64,000 bases of DNA from Enterococcus gallinarum NBRC 100675 (GTDB lineage: Bacteria > Bacillota > Bacilli > Lactobacillales > Enterococcaceae). The stretch is from the NCBI RefSeq assembly GCF_001544275.1, contig NZ_BCQE01000001.1, forward strand, positions 185,013-249,012. The letters are read 5' to 3'. Within the stretch, counting starts at the first letter, position 1, and each line of letters starts with the position of its first letter. Both the position numbers and the translations under genes were made by a program. Below, piece after piece: positions 56,806 to 64,000 of this stretch. The notes below the pieces were generated by a model that saw nothing but the letters and a program-made list of their open reading frames with translations, ran no database searches and was not told the origin of the DNA.

Positions 56806-57999
56806 ATGACGGAGACACCAAATCAAGTTAAACCAGTAAACGATACTCTTGATGATCTATTGAATAATCCATTTGCAACCCCTGTCGATACATTGACGAC
56901 AACCCAACAGGCAGAGATCAATGCCTTGCAAGAACAACAAAAAGCCTCTCGCTTAATTGATAAATTGCCACCTGAGCGACAAGCGCAGGCACAAGAGTTA
57001 GCGAATAAGATTGATCCAACCGATCAACAAGCAGTCATCACCTATGGCGCAGCTGCTCAAACCAAGCTGGGAGAATTCTCTCAATCGATGCTGAATCATG
57101 TGCAAGCAGCAGATATCGGACCTGTCGGTGATTCATTGACAGAGTTGATGTATCGTCTGCAAGAAGCTAATCCAGATGAATTACGGGCAGGAGAAGGCAA
57201 TCTCTTCAAACGGATGTTTGGCAAAGTCAAACAATCGATTTTTGAGATCACCGCTAAATACCAAAAAATCGGTGCTCAAATCGATAAAATCGCTGTTAAA
57301 TTAGACAAAGAAAAAGACGGTCTGTTAAAAGACAATTTGATGTTGGAACAGCTTTACCAAAAAAACAAAGATTACTTCGACGCATTGAATATCTATATTG
57401 CTGCCGGTGAGTTAAAAATGCAAGAACTACAAACAACGATTATTCCTGAAGCAATGAAAAAAGCACAAGAAACGAATGATCAGATGGATGTACAGATCGC
57501 CAATGACTATACACAATTTTTGGATCGCTTAGATAAGCGGACCCATGACTTGCGCTTGGCCCGTCAGATCACGATCCAACAAGCACCTCAGATCCGTTTG
57601 ATCCAAAATACCAACCAAGCATTGGCAGAAAAGATTCAAGCATCTGTCAATACAGCGATTCCTTTATGGAAAAACCAAGTCGTTATCGCACTGACTTTAT
57701 TGCGTCAAAAAGATGCGGTTACTGCACAACGTCAAGTTTCGGAAACAACGAATGATCTCTTACGTAAGAACTCTGAAATGCTGAAGGTCTCTGCGATCGA
57801 AACAGCTAAAGAAAACGAACGAGGAATCGTTGATATCGAAACGCTGCAAAAAACGCAAAACGATCTTGTCGAAACGATTCAGGAAACATTGCGTATCCAA
57901 AAAGAAGGAAAAGAAAAACGCCGAGCGGCCGAAGTGGAATTGGGTCACTTGGAAGAAGACCTCAAAGATCGCTTGTTAGACTTGACTGGAAACAAATAA
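56806..57999 (+). CDS. telA: TelA-family toxic-anion-resistance protein
   Basis: 397 residues from ATG 56806, which follows AGGAGG. Soluble and almost wholly helical; long coiled-coil regions; the family core ([43 protein letters not shown]) is clear. Linked to tellurite and to nisin/envelope-agent tolerance in relatives. Partner of XpaC. Confidence 0.9.
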   Translation: MTETPNQVKPVNDTLDDLLNNPFATPVDTLTTTQQAEINALQEQQKASRLIDKLPPERQAQAQELANKIDPTDQQAVITYGAAAQTKLGEFSQSMLNHVQAADIGPVGDSLTELMYRLQEANPDELRAGEGNLFKRMFGKVKQSIFEITAKYQKIGAQIDKIAVKLDKEKDGLLKDNLMLEQLYQKNKDYFDALNIYIAAGELKMQELQTTIIPEAMKKAQETNDQMDVQIANDYTQFLDRLDKRTHDLRLARQITIQQAPQIRLIQNTNQALAEKIQASVNTAIPLWKNQVVIALTLLRQKDAVTAQRQVSETTNDLLRKNSEMLKVSAIETAKENERGIVDIETLQKTQNDLVETIQETLRIQKEGKEKRRAAEVELGHLEEDLKDRLLDLTGNK

Positions 58000-58032
58000 T
58001 TCAGGCAGACGCATACTGTTTTCTATTAGCTG

Positions 58033-58070
58033 AACGAGCCTCTGGGAATCTCTCAGAGGCTCGTTTTTTT
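58033..58070 (+). terminator. Terminator after telA
   Basis: AACGAGCCTCTG / CAGAGGCTCGTT with seven T. Confidence 0.9.
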
Positions 58071-58104
58071 ACAGTGTCACCGCTTTGGTTTCCTGCCAAG
58101 ACAT

Positions 58105-58152
58105 GAACAAAAACAAGAGCGTTAGCATCTGCTAACGCTCTTGTTTTTGTTC
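58105..58152. terminator. 23-bp perfect palindrome ending the permease gene
   Basis: Arms 58105-58127 and 58130-58152 pair without mismatch around a 2-base loop. The right arm encodes the last six residues (EQKQER) and covers the stop codon at 58132-58134 of the minus-strand permease. Confidence 0.85.
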
Positions 58153-59472
58153 ATTCAATGCACTGTTGCGGTACCCATACATAAAATAGATCAGCAAACC
58201 AATGACGATCGTAATGCCAAAGACGATCCAAGTCGCCATCTGCAATCGTGTCATCAAGAACAAACAGCTAGCAACAGATAGTAATGGCAAGAGAGGCACC
58301 AGCGGCACCTTGAATTCCCCTTTTTTGGGCATTCCCATCATTTTGCGCAGCTTGATGATTCCCAATGACATTAAGATCAAATAGGCCAACGCTACGATAT
58401 TTGTTAATTCTGCCAAAATATTCAATGGAAAAGCCGCGGCAAAAAAGAAAGCAACGATCCCAGCCGCATAAGTCGCTTTTTTCGGTGTCTTTTGTTTCGG
58501 ATCGATTTTTTGCAGTGATTTTGGCAGCAAGCCATCCTTACTGATAGCATAAAGCAAACGTGCCAATGAATACATCATGGAGATTGTCACTGTCAATAGC
58601 GTCAGAATGGCGCCAACGGAAATCACTGAACCAATCACGCCATGATCGATATATCGCATGGCAAAAGCTACTGGATCACTTACATTCAATTCGGTAAAGG
58701 GAACGATTCCAGTCAAAATCAGCGTTACCACGATATACAACAAGGTGGCGATCGCAATTGAGCCGATAATTCCCCGAGGCACGTCTTTTTGCGGATTTTC
58801 AACTTCTTCCGCAGCCATTGCTACCGCATCAAAGCCCAAAAAAGCAAAGAAAACAAGCGCTGCCCCATTAAAGACTCCCGAGAAACCAAAAGGCATGAAA
58901 GGCTGCCAGTTGCTTGGCTTCACAAAAAATACACCGAAAAAGATAAAAAGCGCAATGATCCCAAATTTGACCCAAACCATAGCATTATTCAATCGTAAGG
59001 CTTTTTTGGCTTCTTGACTTACCCAAATCGTCACAAAAATAATCACTAATCCTGCAATCAAATCAATGTACGTTCCTTCGCTAGGATTATAGCCAGCAGT
59101 CAGTGCTTTTGGTAGACGCACACCGATACTTGTCAAAAACCCTTGGACATAACCGGACCAGCCAGAAGCCACCGAGGCAACTGCCAGCATAAACTCGCAT
59201 AGCAGAAACCAGCCGGCGAGCCACGCGACAAACTCGCCAAATACAACATAAACGTATGAATAGGCACCACCTAGTACGGGGATACGCGAAGCAAACTCCG
59301 CAAAAGAAAGACCTGATAAGATAACGACAAAGGCCGCTAAGACAAATGACAAGATCAACGCTGGACCTGCATATACAGCTGAAGCTGCACCGGTCACAAC
59401 AAAGATCCCTGTGCCAATGATTGCGCCAATACCCAACATGATCAAATCTTTTAATTTCAAATCCTTTTTCAA
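58132..59472 (-). CDS. APC-family amino acid permease, 5'-truncated by the integrated element
   Basis: About 446 residues remain, with twelve membrane segments and the APC start-of-core KDLIMLGIGAIIGTGIFVVTG, as in YfnA/cationic amino acid permeases. The only usable start here is a TTG at 59472 without ribosome site. Native-looking codons (TIEASPVSH) continue upstream in frame to 59499 and then meet a TAA at 59505, where the sequence turns into the T-rich/A-rich junction of the element. The original start and promoter are therefore gone, and the gene may be unexpressed. Confidence 0.8.
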   Translation of the reverse strand: MKKDLKLKDLIMLGIGAIIGTGIFVVTGAASAVYAGPALILSFVLAAFVVILSGLSFAEFASRIPVLGGAYSYVYVVFGEFVAWLAGWFLLCEFMLAVASVASGWSGYVQGFLTSIGVRLPKALTAGYNPSEGTYIDLIAGLVIIFVTIWVSQEAKKALRLNNAMVWVKFGIIALFIFFGVFFVKPSNWQPFMPFGFSGVFNGAALVFFAFLGFDAVAMAAEEVENPQKDVPRGIIGSIAIATLLYIVVTLILTGIVPFTELNVSDPVAFAMRYIDHGVIGSVISVGAILTLLTVTISMMYSLARLLYAISKDGLLPKSLQKIDPKQKTPKKATYAAGIVAFFFAAAFPLNILAELTNIVALAYLILMSLGIIKLRKMMGMPKKGEFKVPLVPLLPLLSVASCLFLMTRLQMATWIVFGITIVIGLLIYFMYGYRNSALNEQKQER

Positions 59473-59679
59473 ATGACTGACGGGACTGGCTTCAATAGTT
59501 TTTTATTAGAAAAACTCACTAAATTTCTGATTATCTTTTCATAAGCTGGTAAATGTCGGTATAGCCTGTATTTTAGGGCTTTATCGGCATTTTCCTTTTG
59601 GAAGATACTCTGCATAAGCTGGCATTTACCAGCATGAAAATGCAACCAAAAGTAGTAAATGAGTAGTACAATCACCGAT

Positions 59680-60876
59680 TTAAGAAGCAAGAGCCAGTCT
59701 TTCAATTTCTGCTTTTGCTGAATTGAAAGTACCGTGTGCGTAGTACCCTAATGTCATGGTGATGTTTGAATGTCCCATGATGTATTGCAGGGTGTTCGGG
59801 TTCATTCCTTTGTTTGCCATGTTCGTGCAGTAGGTATGTCTGAATGAGTGCGGTGTGATGTTTGGTAGCTGGTCTTTATGTGTCTTGTTGTATTTCTTCA
59901 CAAGCCCACGCAACATACTTTCGTAGTTGCCAGCCACTTTAGGGAAGCCCTTTTGGTTTAGGAACAGGAAATTGCTGTAACCATTGATAACGATAGGCTC
60001 TGCCTTTCCTCTGTTCTGTAACACTCGCTTAAAGGCTTGATAGGCTCTTTCTGTCATTGGAAGCTGGCGTTCTCCTTTTTTGGTCTTAGGTGTTTCAATG
60101 TAGTAGCCGATTTCGCTGTCTTTCAATAGCTGATGGTCTACATTGATGATACGGTTCGCCATATCAATATGGACTGTCAGACCGCAAAATTCAGAGATAC
60201 GAAGCCCCGTTTCCAGAAGAATAACCACTTCATCATAATACTTGCTGTACGTCTTGTCCTGTTCCATAAAGGCAAGCAATTTTTCTTCCTGCTCTGGCGT
60301 GAGAATGACTTTGGGTTCTGAATTATCTTCCAGAACGTCGCTCAATTTGAAGTTAAAAGGATTTTTTCTGATACAGTCGTCCTCAATCGCCATATAGAAT
60401 GACGCTTTCAGAGAACGCTTGTAGTTGCTAATCGTCTTGTAGGAAAAGCCATTCTCATACATTCGCATAGCCCATTCCTTACCGTCCGATAGCTTCACCG
60501 TATCAATTCTCCTTGCACCCAGAGGGTCGTTTTCCAGAATTTTCATAAGGTACTGGCGACCTTTTTCTGTGTTGCGTTTCACATTTTTTCTCTGGCTGTT
60601 CTTCTTTGCGTAGAGCTGGCAGACTGTCATTTTCCCACCTATGGTATTGATACCGTCGTCGAGGTCTTTCTTAATCTTTTTCTGCTTTTCCCTCAATGAC
60701 AAATCTTCACGTTTCCCAGCGGGTGTCTTGTCTGTCGGAACAAGTTTCCAAGCATAGACAAACTGTGGTTGCCCGTACATATCGGTATATTTGTAAACGT
60801 ATCTTCCGTCTTTTCTCTGGCTCTCTCCAAGTCGTAAATTGCGTCCCTTGCTGTCTTTTCTCTTTACATTAGACAT
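59680..60876 (-). CDS. int: Tyrosine integrase, Tn916/Tn1549 type
   Basis: 398 residues: N-terminal arm-binding domain (NLRLGESQRKDGRYVYKY), SAM-like core, catalytic domain with ETGLRISEF (Arg), HSFRHTYC (His-x-x-Arg), GHSNITMTLGYYAHGTF and nucleophile Y379. Closely resembles Tn916 Int and is nearer, from memory, to the Tn1549 branch. Start ATG 60876 behind AAGGAG. Transcribed toward the element end. Confidence 0.96.
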   Translation of the reverse strand: MSNVKRKDSKGRNLRLGESQRKDGRYVYKYTDMYGQPQFVYAWKLVPTDKTPAGKREDLSLREKQKKIKKDLDDGINTIGGKMTVCQLYAKKNSQRKNVKRNTEKGRQYLMKILENDPLGARRIDTVKLSDGKEWAMRMYENGFSYKTISNYKRSLKASFYMAIEDDCIRKNPFNFKLSDVLEDNSEPKVILTPEQEEKLLAFMEQDKTYSKYYDEVVILLETGLRISEFCGLTVHIDMANRIINVDHQLLKDSEIGYYIETPKTKKGERQLPMTERAYQAFKRVLQNRGKAEPIVINGYSNFLFLNQKGFPKVAGNYESMLRGLVKKYNKTHKDQLPNITPHSFRHTYCTNMANKGMNPNTLQYIMGHSNITMTLGYYAHGTFNSAKAEIERLALAS

Positions 60877-60955
60877 AGTGCGAAGCTCCTTTCCGTCAAG
60901 GAATGAGCCGTTGATACGCTATACTTTATTATACCATACCTACGGCTCGCTGACA

Positions 60956-61159
60956 TTAGATTTCGTCTAATGTATCAATGATTTTTTCAAACTGTTTTCG
61001 CTTAATCTGCACACGGTTTCCATTCACAATCACCCAGCCAGCGTCGAGGTTTTCCTCTGCCAGCTTACGCAATTTCTTTTCCCCGATACGGAAGTATTTT
61101 GACGCTTCCTCAATCGTCAGCGTGTACTTCTCCCAGATAGGCACATCAGTATTGTTCAT
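60956..61159 (-). CDS. xis: Excisionase, Tn916/Tn1549 type
   Basis: 67 residues; winged-helix excisionase with [23 protein letters not shown] and [14 protein letters not shown]. Directs Int to excision. Start ATG 61159 behind AAGGGGGTG. 79 bases upstream of int. Confidence 0.93.
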   Translation of the reverse strand: MNNTDVPIWEKYTLTIEEASKYFRIGEKKLRKLAEENLDAGWVIVNGNRVQIKRKQFEKIIDTLDEI

Positions 61160-61534
61160 AAGTATGCACCCCCTTTACTGTGTGTCTTATGGAAGCAGAC
61201 AGACGGCTTTGGCAAGCTCCACTGGCATTTCAGCCATTCCCATTCCTGTGGGCAGAACCGCACCATGCGGGTGTATCATTATTCTGTGAATACAGGTCGT
61301 GGCAAAGCGACTTTTCCAACGGTCACTCTCGGATCACTGCATGGGTCGCTCGCTTCCCCTTATGGAAAAGGTCGTGGCGTACAGTCCCCGTGGCTCGCTG
61401 TATCACAAACGTATCTGTCTGCTTTATTCACTTGTCAAAGAACAGTGGCGAAAGCCATAGGCTCTCATGTGTAAAAGCAGAGGGCAGGACAGGAAAGAGG
61501 GGATTTCAACAAATCATGCCCTGCCATGATTGCT
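61160..61534. other. Gene-free stretch between xis and the orf8-like gene
   Basis: 375 bases, no convincing gene. The direct repeat AGGTCGTGGC occurs at 61294-61303 and 61369-61378. A minus-strand TTGACA (61438-61433) with GATACG 17 bases later may be a weak xis-int promoter. Confidence 0.4.
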
Positions 61535-61783
61535 TTATTCTTCTGTTGGAACTGTACCAATATCGAAGTCTAAAATCATTTTGATAATAGCTTCTCTGAT
61601 ACGTCCTTTAAGCTCCATATCTACTACGATATAAACATTACCGTATTCATCATACAGAGGACGCAAACAGCATTTTGATATGTACGGGTCATAAAATGCC
61701 AGTATTCTTTCAATAGACTGTTCATTTCCGTCCACAGCAGATGAAATAAGTCGATAGGGTGGAAGTTTGTACCCTTTTTTCAT
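61535..61783 (-). CDS. Helix-turn-helix protein, Tn916 orf8-like
   Basis: 82 residues, PYRLISSAVDGNEQSIERILAFYDPYISKC resembles sigma-factor region 2 helices as in Tn916 Orf8. It follows the sigma-like gene by 3 bases. Probable positive regulator of element transfer. Start ATG 61783; GGAG lies 12 bases upstream, a little far. Confidence 0.85.
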   Translation of the reverse strand: MKKGYKLPPYRLISSAVDGNEQSIERILAFYDPYISKCCLRPLYDEYGNVYIVVDMELKGRIREAIIKMILDFDIGTVPTEE

Positions 61784-61786
61784 GTT

Positions 61787-62212
61787 TCATTCACGCTCCT
61801 TTGTCAGTGTTTTCTTTAAATTTTGTAAAGCTCTATAACGGTTTTTAAAAACTCCTGCTCTGGAAATTTTCTGTGCTTTTGCAATTTCTGTATCGCTCAT
61901 TTCCAGAAAGTAGTACATCAGAAGATTTTCACGGTTACGTTCCGATAATTGCTTTAATGCTTCTGAAAGTTCTTCATCAAGCACTCGGATTTCAACACCG
62001 CATACCTCAAACACGGTATAGTCACTCATGTACTCGTCCCATACAGCCAGCTTTTCAACAACGATTTCTGGAAGCTCACAGAAAGGAATTTCTTTATCTT
62101 TACGACGTTTTAATTCCTTTTTATAATTCCAGATAACGCCCTTAACAGTACGTTTGAGCTTACAGTCAAACTGACACTGGATTGTTTTTTGGAAGTCAGA
62201 CGGTTTCATCAT
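61787..62212 (-). CDS. Sigma-70 region-4-like protein, Tn916 orf7-like
   Basis: 141 residues; C-terminal LSERNRENLLMYYFLEMSDTEIAKAQKISRAGVFKNRYRAL is a sigma region 4 HTH. With the orf8 product it would act as a split sigma factor for element genes. Start ATG 62212 behind AGGGGGTGAG. Confidence 0.87.
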   Translation of the reverse strand: MMKPSDFQKTIQCQFDCKLKRTVKGVIWNYKKELKRRKDKEIPFCELPEIVVEKLAVWDEYMSDYTVFEVCGVEIRVLDEELSEALKQLSERNRENLLMYYFLEMSDTEIAKAQKISRAGVFKNRYRALQNLKKTLTKERE

Positions 62213-62332
62213 CTCACCCCCTCTCTGTCCAGACGTAAAAGGTATCTATCCCTCTTTCCGCCCCACATCGGTACAGGAGTGGGTGATTTGCTAACCTGTA
62301 TAAGAAAGAAATTCAAAAAAATATTGAACTTC

Positions 62333-62500
62333 TCATAAATAACAAAAACAGTCAATCAGCACATGAATGTACCAACAGACTGTTTTTGTTATGTTTACGA
62401 TATGAATTTTTAACTCATGTTTAAGGTGTATTGACTGGATAACCATTGTAAGGCAGTTATTCAGTTGTGAATACTGGCGTATTCGCTGGTATGCAATCAT
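62333..62500 (-). CDS. Possible leader peptide upstream of the orf7/orf8-like genes
   Basis: 55 codons from ATG 62500, with AAGGGGG 7 bases before it, ending at TGA 62335-62333. The peptide (MIAYQRIRQYSQLNNCL at its start) has no domain. Its last third overlaps the hairpin at 62341-62390, and a second hairpin sits just upstream, so its translation could control read-through to the orf7-like gene. Confidence 0.4.
   Translation of the reverse strand: MIAYQRIRQYSQLNNCLTMVIQSIHLKHELKIHIVNITKTVCWYIHVLIDCFCYL
62341..62390 (-). terminator. Terminator-like hairpin in the leader of the orf7-like gene
   Basis: AACAAAAACAGTC (62341-62353) pairs perfectly with GACTGTTTTTGTT (62378-62390), 13 bp, loop of 24. 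Confidence 0.6.
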
Positions 62501-62512
62501 AGCACAACCCCC

Positions 62513-62679
62513 TTATTCAGAGCTGTACCGTGAGTGCAAAAGAAAAGGACAGCTCTGGTTATCCAAAACCGTCCTAATCAAATTGAAAGACATGGAAAAA
62601 GATATTACCCTAGAACGGTTTTTTTTATTTACCGTCAAGGTAATATTGATATGAATTATTAACGCATAATATATGCGTT
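62513..62679. promoter_or_regulatory. Operator and hairpin region before the Xre regulator
   Basis: The gap 62213-62735 also holds AGAGCTGT/ACAGCTCT (about 62519-62556), a terminator AAAACCGT-CTA/TAG-ACGGTTTT with eight T on the plus strand (62565-62628), TTACC-GTCAA-GGTAA (62629-62643) and the palindrome AACGCATA-ATA-TATGCGTT (62661-62679). The last two are likely operators for the regulator beginning at 62736. Confidence 0.55.
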
Positions 62680-62735
62680 TTTAACACATTCTAATCATGT
62701 GCCATGAAGTATAAACTCATGACAGGTGATTTAAA

Positions 62736-63098
62736 ATGAGGAAAAAGAAAGACACGCACAGTTTTGATTTCCGTCCGCTGGGACTGGCAATCAGAGAAGC
62801 GAGAGAGAAAGCTGGGCTTTCCCGTAATGACTTAGGCGATAAGGTCTTTTACGGAGAACGTCATATCGCAGATATTGAGAATATAGGGAAACACCCCAGC
62901 TTCCAGTTATTTCATGATTTAGTGACAATGTTCCATATCTCTGTTGATGAATACTTCTATCCGCAGGAGAAAGCGGAAAAATCTACAATCCGCAGACAGA
63001 TAGACGTATCGCTTGATGAACTGACAGATGAAGAACTCAAAATCATTCAAGGAACGATTGACGGTATCATGAAATACAAGGGAACGGGAAGCAAATAG
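62736..63098 (+). CDS. Xre-family repressor, Tn916 orf9-like
   Basis: 120 residues; HTH LGLAIREAREKAGLSRNDLGDKVFYGERHIADIE (about 14-50), then a short dimerisation tail. Faces away from orf7/orf8/xis/int, as in Tn916 where Orf9 is a negative regulator. Start ATG 62736; ACAGGTG lies upstream. Confidence 0.9.
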   Translation: MRKKKDTHSFDFRPLGLAIREAREKAGLSRNDLGDKVFYGERHIADIENIGKHPSFQLFHDLVTMFHISVDEYFYPQEKAEKSTIRRQIDVSLDELTDEELKIIQGTIDGIMKYKGTGSK

Positions 63099-63128
63099 GC
63101 TTCTCGTTTTCTTTTTCCTCTCATAAGC

Positions 63129-63162
63129 TATCCTGCTGATCTGCTCCGCAGGAAGCAGGATA
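63129..63162. terminator. Hairpin between the Xre gene and cargo
   Basis: TATCCTGCT (63129-63137) pairs with AGCAGGATA (63154-63162). T-runs are weak on both sides. Confidence 0.5.
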
Positions 63163-63167
63163 AGCAC

Positions 63168-63392
63168 TTAAATCTTAGTTTTCTTTGTGATTGTGTAAAT
63201 GTATTCTTCTGGTGTAGGTATCTTATTACCAAAATACTTTTTAAAATGTTTCTGCACCACTGGGTTTTGACTATTCACAGCATTGTCAATGTTTTCCTGT
63301 ATCTCGGCTCTAAACTCTGATACCGACACGCCTCTAGCTTTTGCCCCAACCTTTAGCATATTTTTAATATCCTGCTTTTTTAGTATTCTCAT
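63168..63392 (-). CDS. Small protein with Spo0A C-terminal-like domain
   Basis: 74 residues. VSVSEFRAEIQENIDNAVNSQNPVVQKHFKKYFGNKIPTPEEYIYTI resembles the end of sporulation factor Spo0A's DNA-binding domain; similar small genes ride on Clostridia/Enterococcus integrative elements. Role unknown. 16 bases after the MFS gene. Confidence 0.65.
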   Translation of the reverse strand: MRILKKQDIKNMLKVGAKARGVSVSEFRAEIQENIDNAVNSQNPVVQKHFKKYFGNKIPTPEEYIYTITKKTKI

Positions 63393-63408
63393 TTTTGTAC
63401 CTCATATA

Positions 63409-64000
63409 TTAGTATTCTAATTGTTTAAACACCTGTCTTGAATACCATGTAATTAAAATCGAAGCGATAGAAGCTATAAGCATTACTATCCAAGCATTTT
63501 CAGAAAATACATCAAATAGAATACCGTAAGTCATTTGTCCTATCGGCTGACCACACATAGCAACAGAAACTAATGTTGCCATGATTTTACCAACTAATTC
63601 TGGTGGTGTTTGCATTTGTACCACAGTATATATTTGTACTACAAATAATGTAGACACACCCATAGCAACAAAACACATTAGCGTAATCACCCAATAAGAT
63701 ATTATTTCTGGTAATCCTAGTAAAAGTGAAATTCCCATTAAAAATACAGAAGCAGAGCAAATCAATAAAAGAACATACAAATTTTTAAGTTTTAATTTTT
63801 CTGCCACTATTGCCGTCAAAAAGCCACCACATAATCCACCTAAAGAAAGTGACGCTTGTGAAAATCCATATAACGTATCAGACATTTCCAATACTTCTGA
63901 AATTAAAATTGGTAAGCCAACAATCAAAACGGCACTTAATACCAGATTAAAAATACATACCAAAATAATGACAGATATAAATATAGGTTTTTCGTGCCTT
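63409..64000 (-). CDS. MFS efflux transporter, C-terminal half (5' part beyond window)
   Basis: The frame is open to the window edge, giving 196 residues with about six membrane segments and PPELVGKIMATLVSVAMCGQPIGQMTYG, like MFS drug/macrolide exporters (MefA-type H+ antiporters). The basic EKPIFI segment before the first helix is the usual mid-protein loop. Substrate cannot be told from this half. Cargo of the element. Confidence 0.82.
   Translation of the reverse strand, partial: RHEKPIFISVIILVCIFNLVLSAVLIVGLPILISEVLEMSDTLYGFSQASLSLGGLCGGFLTAIVAEKLKLKNLYVLLLICSASVFLMGISLLLGLPEIISYWVITLMCFVAMGVSTLFVVQIYTVVQMQTPPELVGKIMATLVSVAMCGQPIGQMTYGILFDVFSENAWIVMLIASIASILITWYSRQVFKQLEY

Larger units (their letters stand above)
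59500..64000. mobile_element. Integrase end of a Tn916/Tn1549-type integrative element (continues past window)
   Basis: Order from the end: int, xis, orf8- and orf7-like genes, leader/operator region, opposite-facing Xre regulator (orf9-like), then cargo (Spo0A-C-like, MFS). This is the Tn916 regulatory module. The junction near 59498-59515 reads TTTTTT-ATTAG-AAAAA, the T-run/coupling/A-run pattern of Tn916-family targets. Repeats near the end: ATAAGCTGG twice (about 59540 and 59615), GGTAAATG/CATTTACC inverted, and AGTAGTA twice near 59650, likely Int arm sites. No tet(M) or conjugation gene is seen in the visible part. Confidence 0.85.

Noticed and set aside
59500..64000. Tn916 itself carrying tet(M)
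   Set aside because: The integrase differs clearly from Tn916 Int and no tet(M) or its leader appears where it would be expected; only the family relationship is supported.
1..64000. CRISPR arrays, prophage genes or insertion sequences
   Set aside because: No regularly spaced repeats, cas genes, phage structural genes or transposases were seen; the only mobile DNA recognised is the integrase-bearing element after 59500.

Overview
The window is chromosomal DNA of a low-GC Gram-positive coccus, almost certainly an Enterococcus. The support is the gene content: a CiaRH-type two-component system, MurT/GatD, the enterococcal maltose route MalT-MapP-MalP-MalR, a T-box-controlled metNIQ operon, an acpS-alr-mazF cluster, rodA, pepO and strong AGGAGG ribosome binding sites. 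Species is not resolved from sequence alone; an E. casseliflavus/gallinarum-like relative is my best guess. The last 4.5 kb is the integrase end of a Tn916/Tn1549-type integrative element that runs off the right edge.

Layout. 0-7 kb: cell-wall and lipid genes on the minus strand (orphan mazF, alr, acpS, the RNA helicase cshA, murF, ddl). 7-9.3 kb: a UbiB-family kinase and a UPF0178 protein. 9.3-17.6 kb: a MacB-like ABC exporter, a beta-helix carbohydrate-binding lipoprotein, a DUF4956 membrane protein and a VTC-type polyphosphate-polymerase-domain protein, divergent from a CiaR/CiaH-like two-component system. Both minus-strand operons carry a direct repeat of the CiaR type (TTTAAG-N5-TTTAAG-like), so I read this as one regulated envelope system. 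17.6-23 kb: udk, a HAD phosphatase, rsuA, the L25/Ctc ribosomal gene with a leader terminator, a DUF960 gene and a frameshifted Mga-like regulator. 23-26 kb: metNIQ behind a T-box leader. 26-34.5 kb: gcvH-yusI-rodA, tRNA-Thr, upp, glyA, tsaC, prmC, prfA and tdk, with a dense DnaA-box cluster between tsaC and prmC. 34.5-41.7 kb: acetyltransferase, P-loop kinase, msrA, an iron-type dehydrogenase, KtrB-like potassium transporter and murT-gatD. 41.8-48.7 kb: the maltose regulon. 48.7-58 kb: prs, a C39-like protease fold, pepO, pncA, mtnN, a methyltransferase, nudF, xpaC-telA. 58.1-59.5 kb: an amino acid permease whose 5' end has been cut off by the element. 59.5-64 kb: int, xis, orf8/orf7-like regulators, an attenuator-like leader, an Xre repressor, a Spo0A-C-like small gene and the C-terminal half of an MFS exporter.

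How genes work together. MalT imports and phosphorylates maltose, MapP removes the phosphate, MalP phosphorolyses maltose and MalR probably represses both divergent promoters through near-identical operators. MurF, Ddl and Alr make the D-Ala-D-Ala end of the peptidoglycan stem while MurT/GatD amidates lipid II. The most unusual parts are the CiaRH-linked VTC/DUF4956/beta-helix/ABC module, the DnaA-box cluster, two genes whose reading frames break by one base at poly-A tracts, and the leader and operator region of the integrated element.
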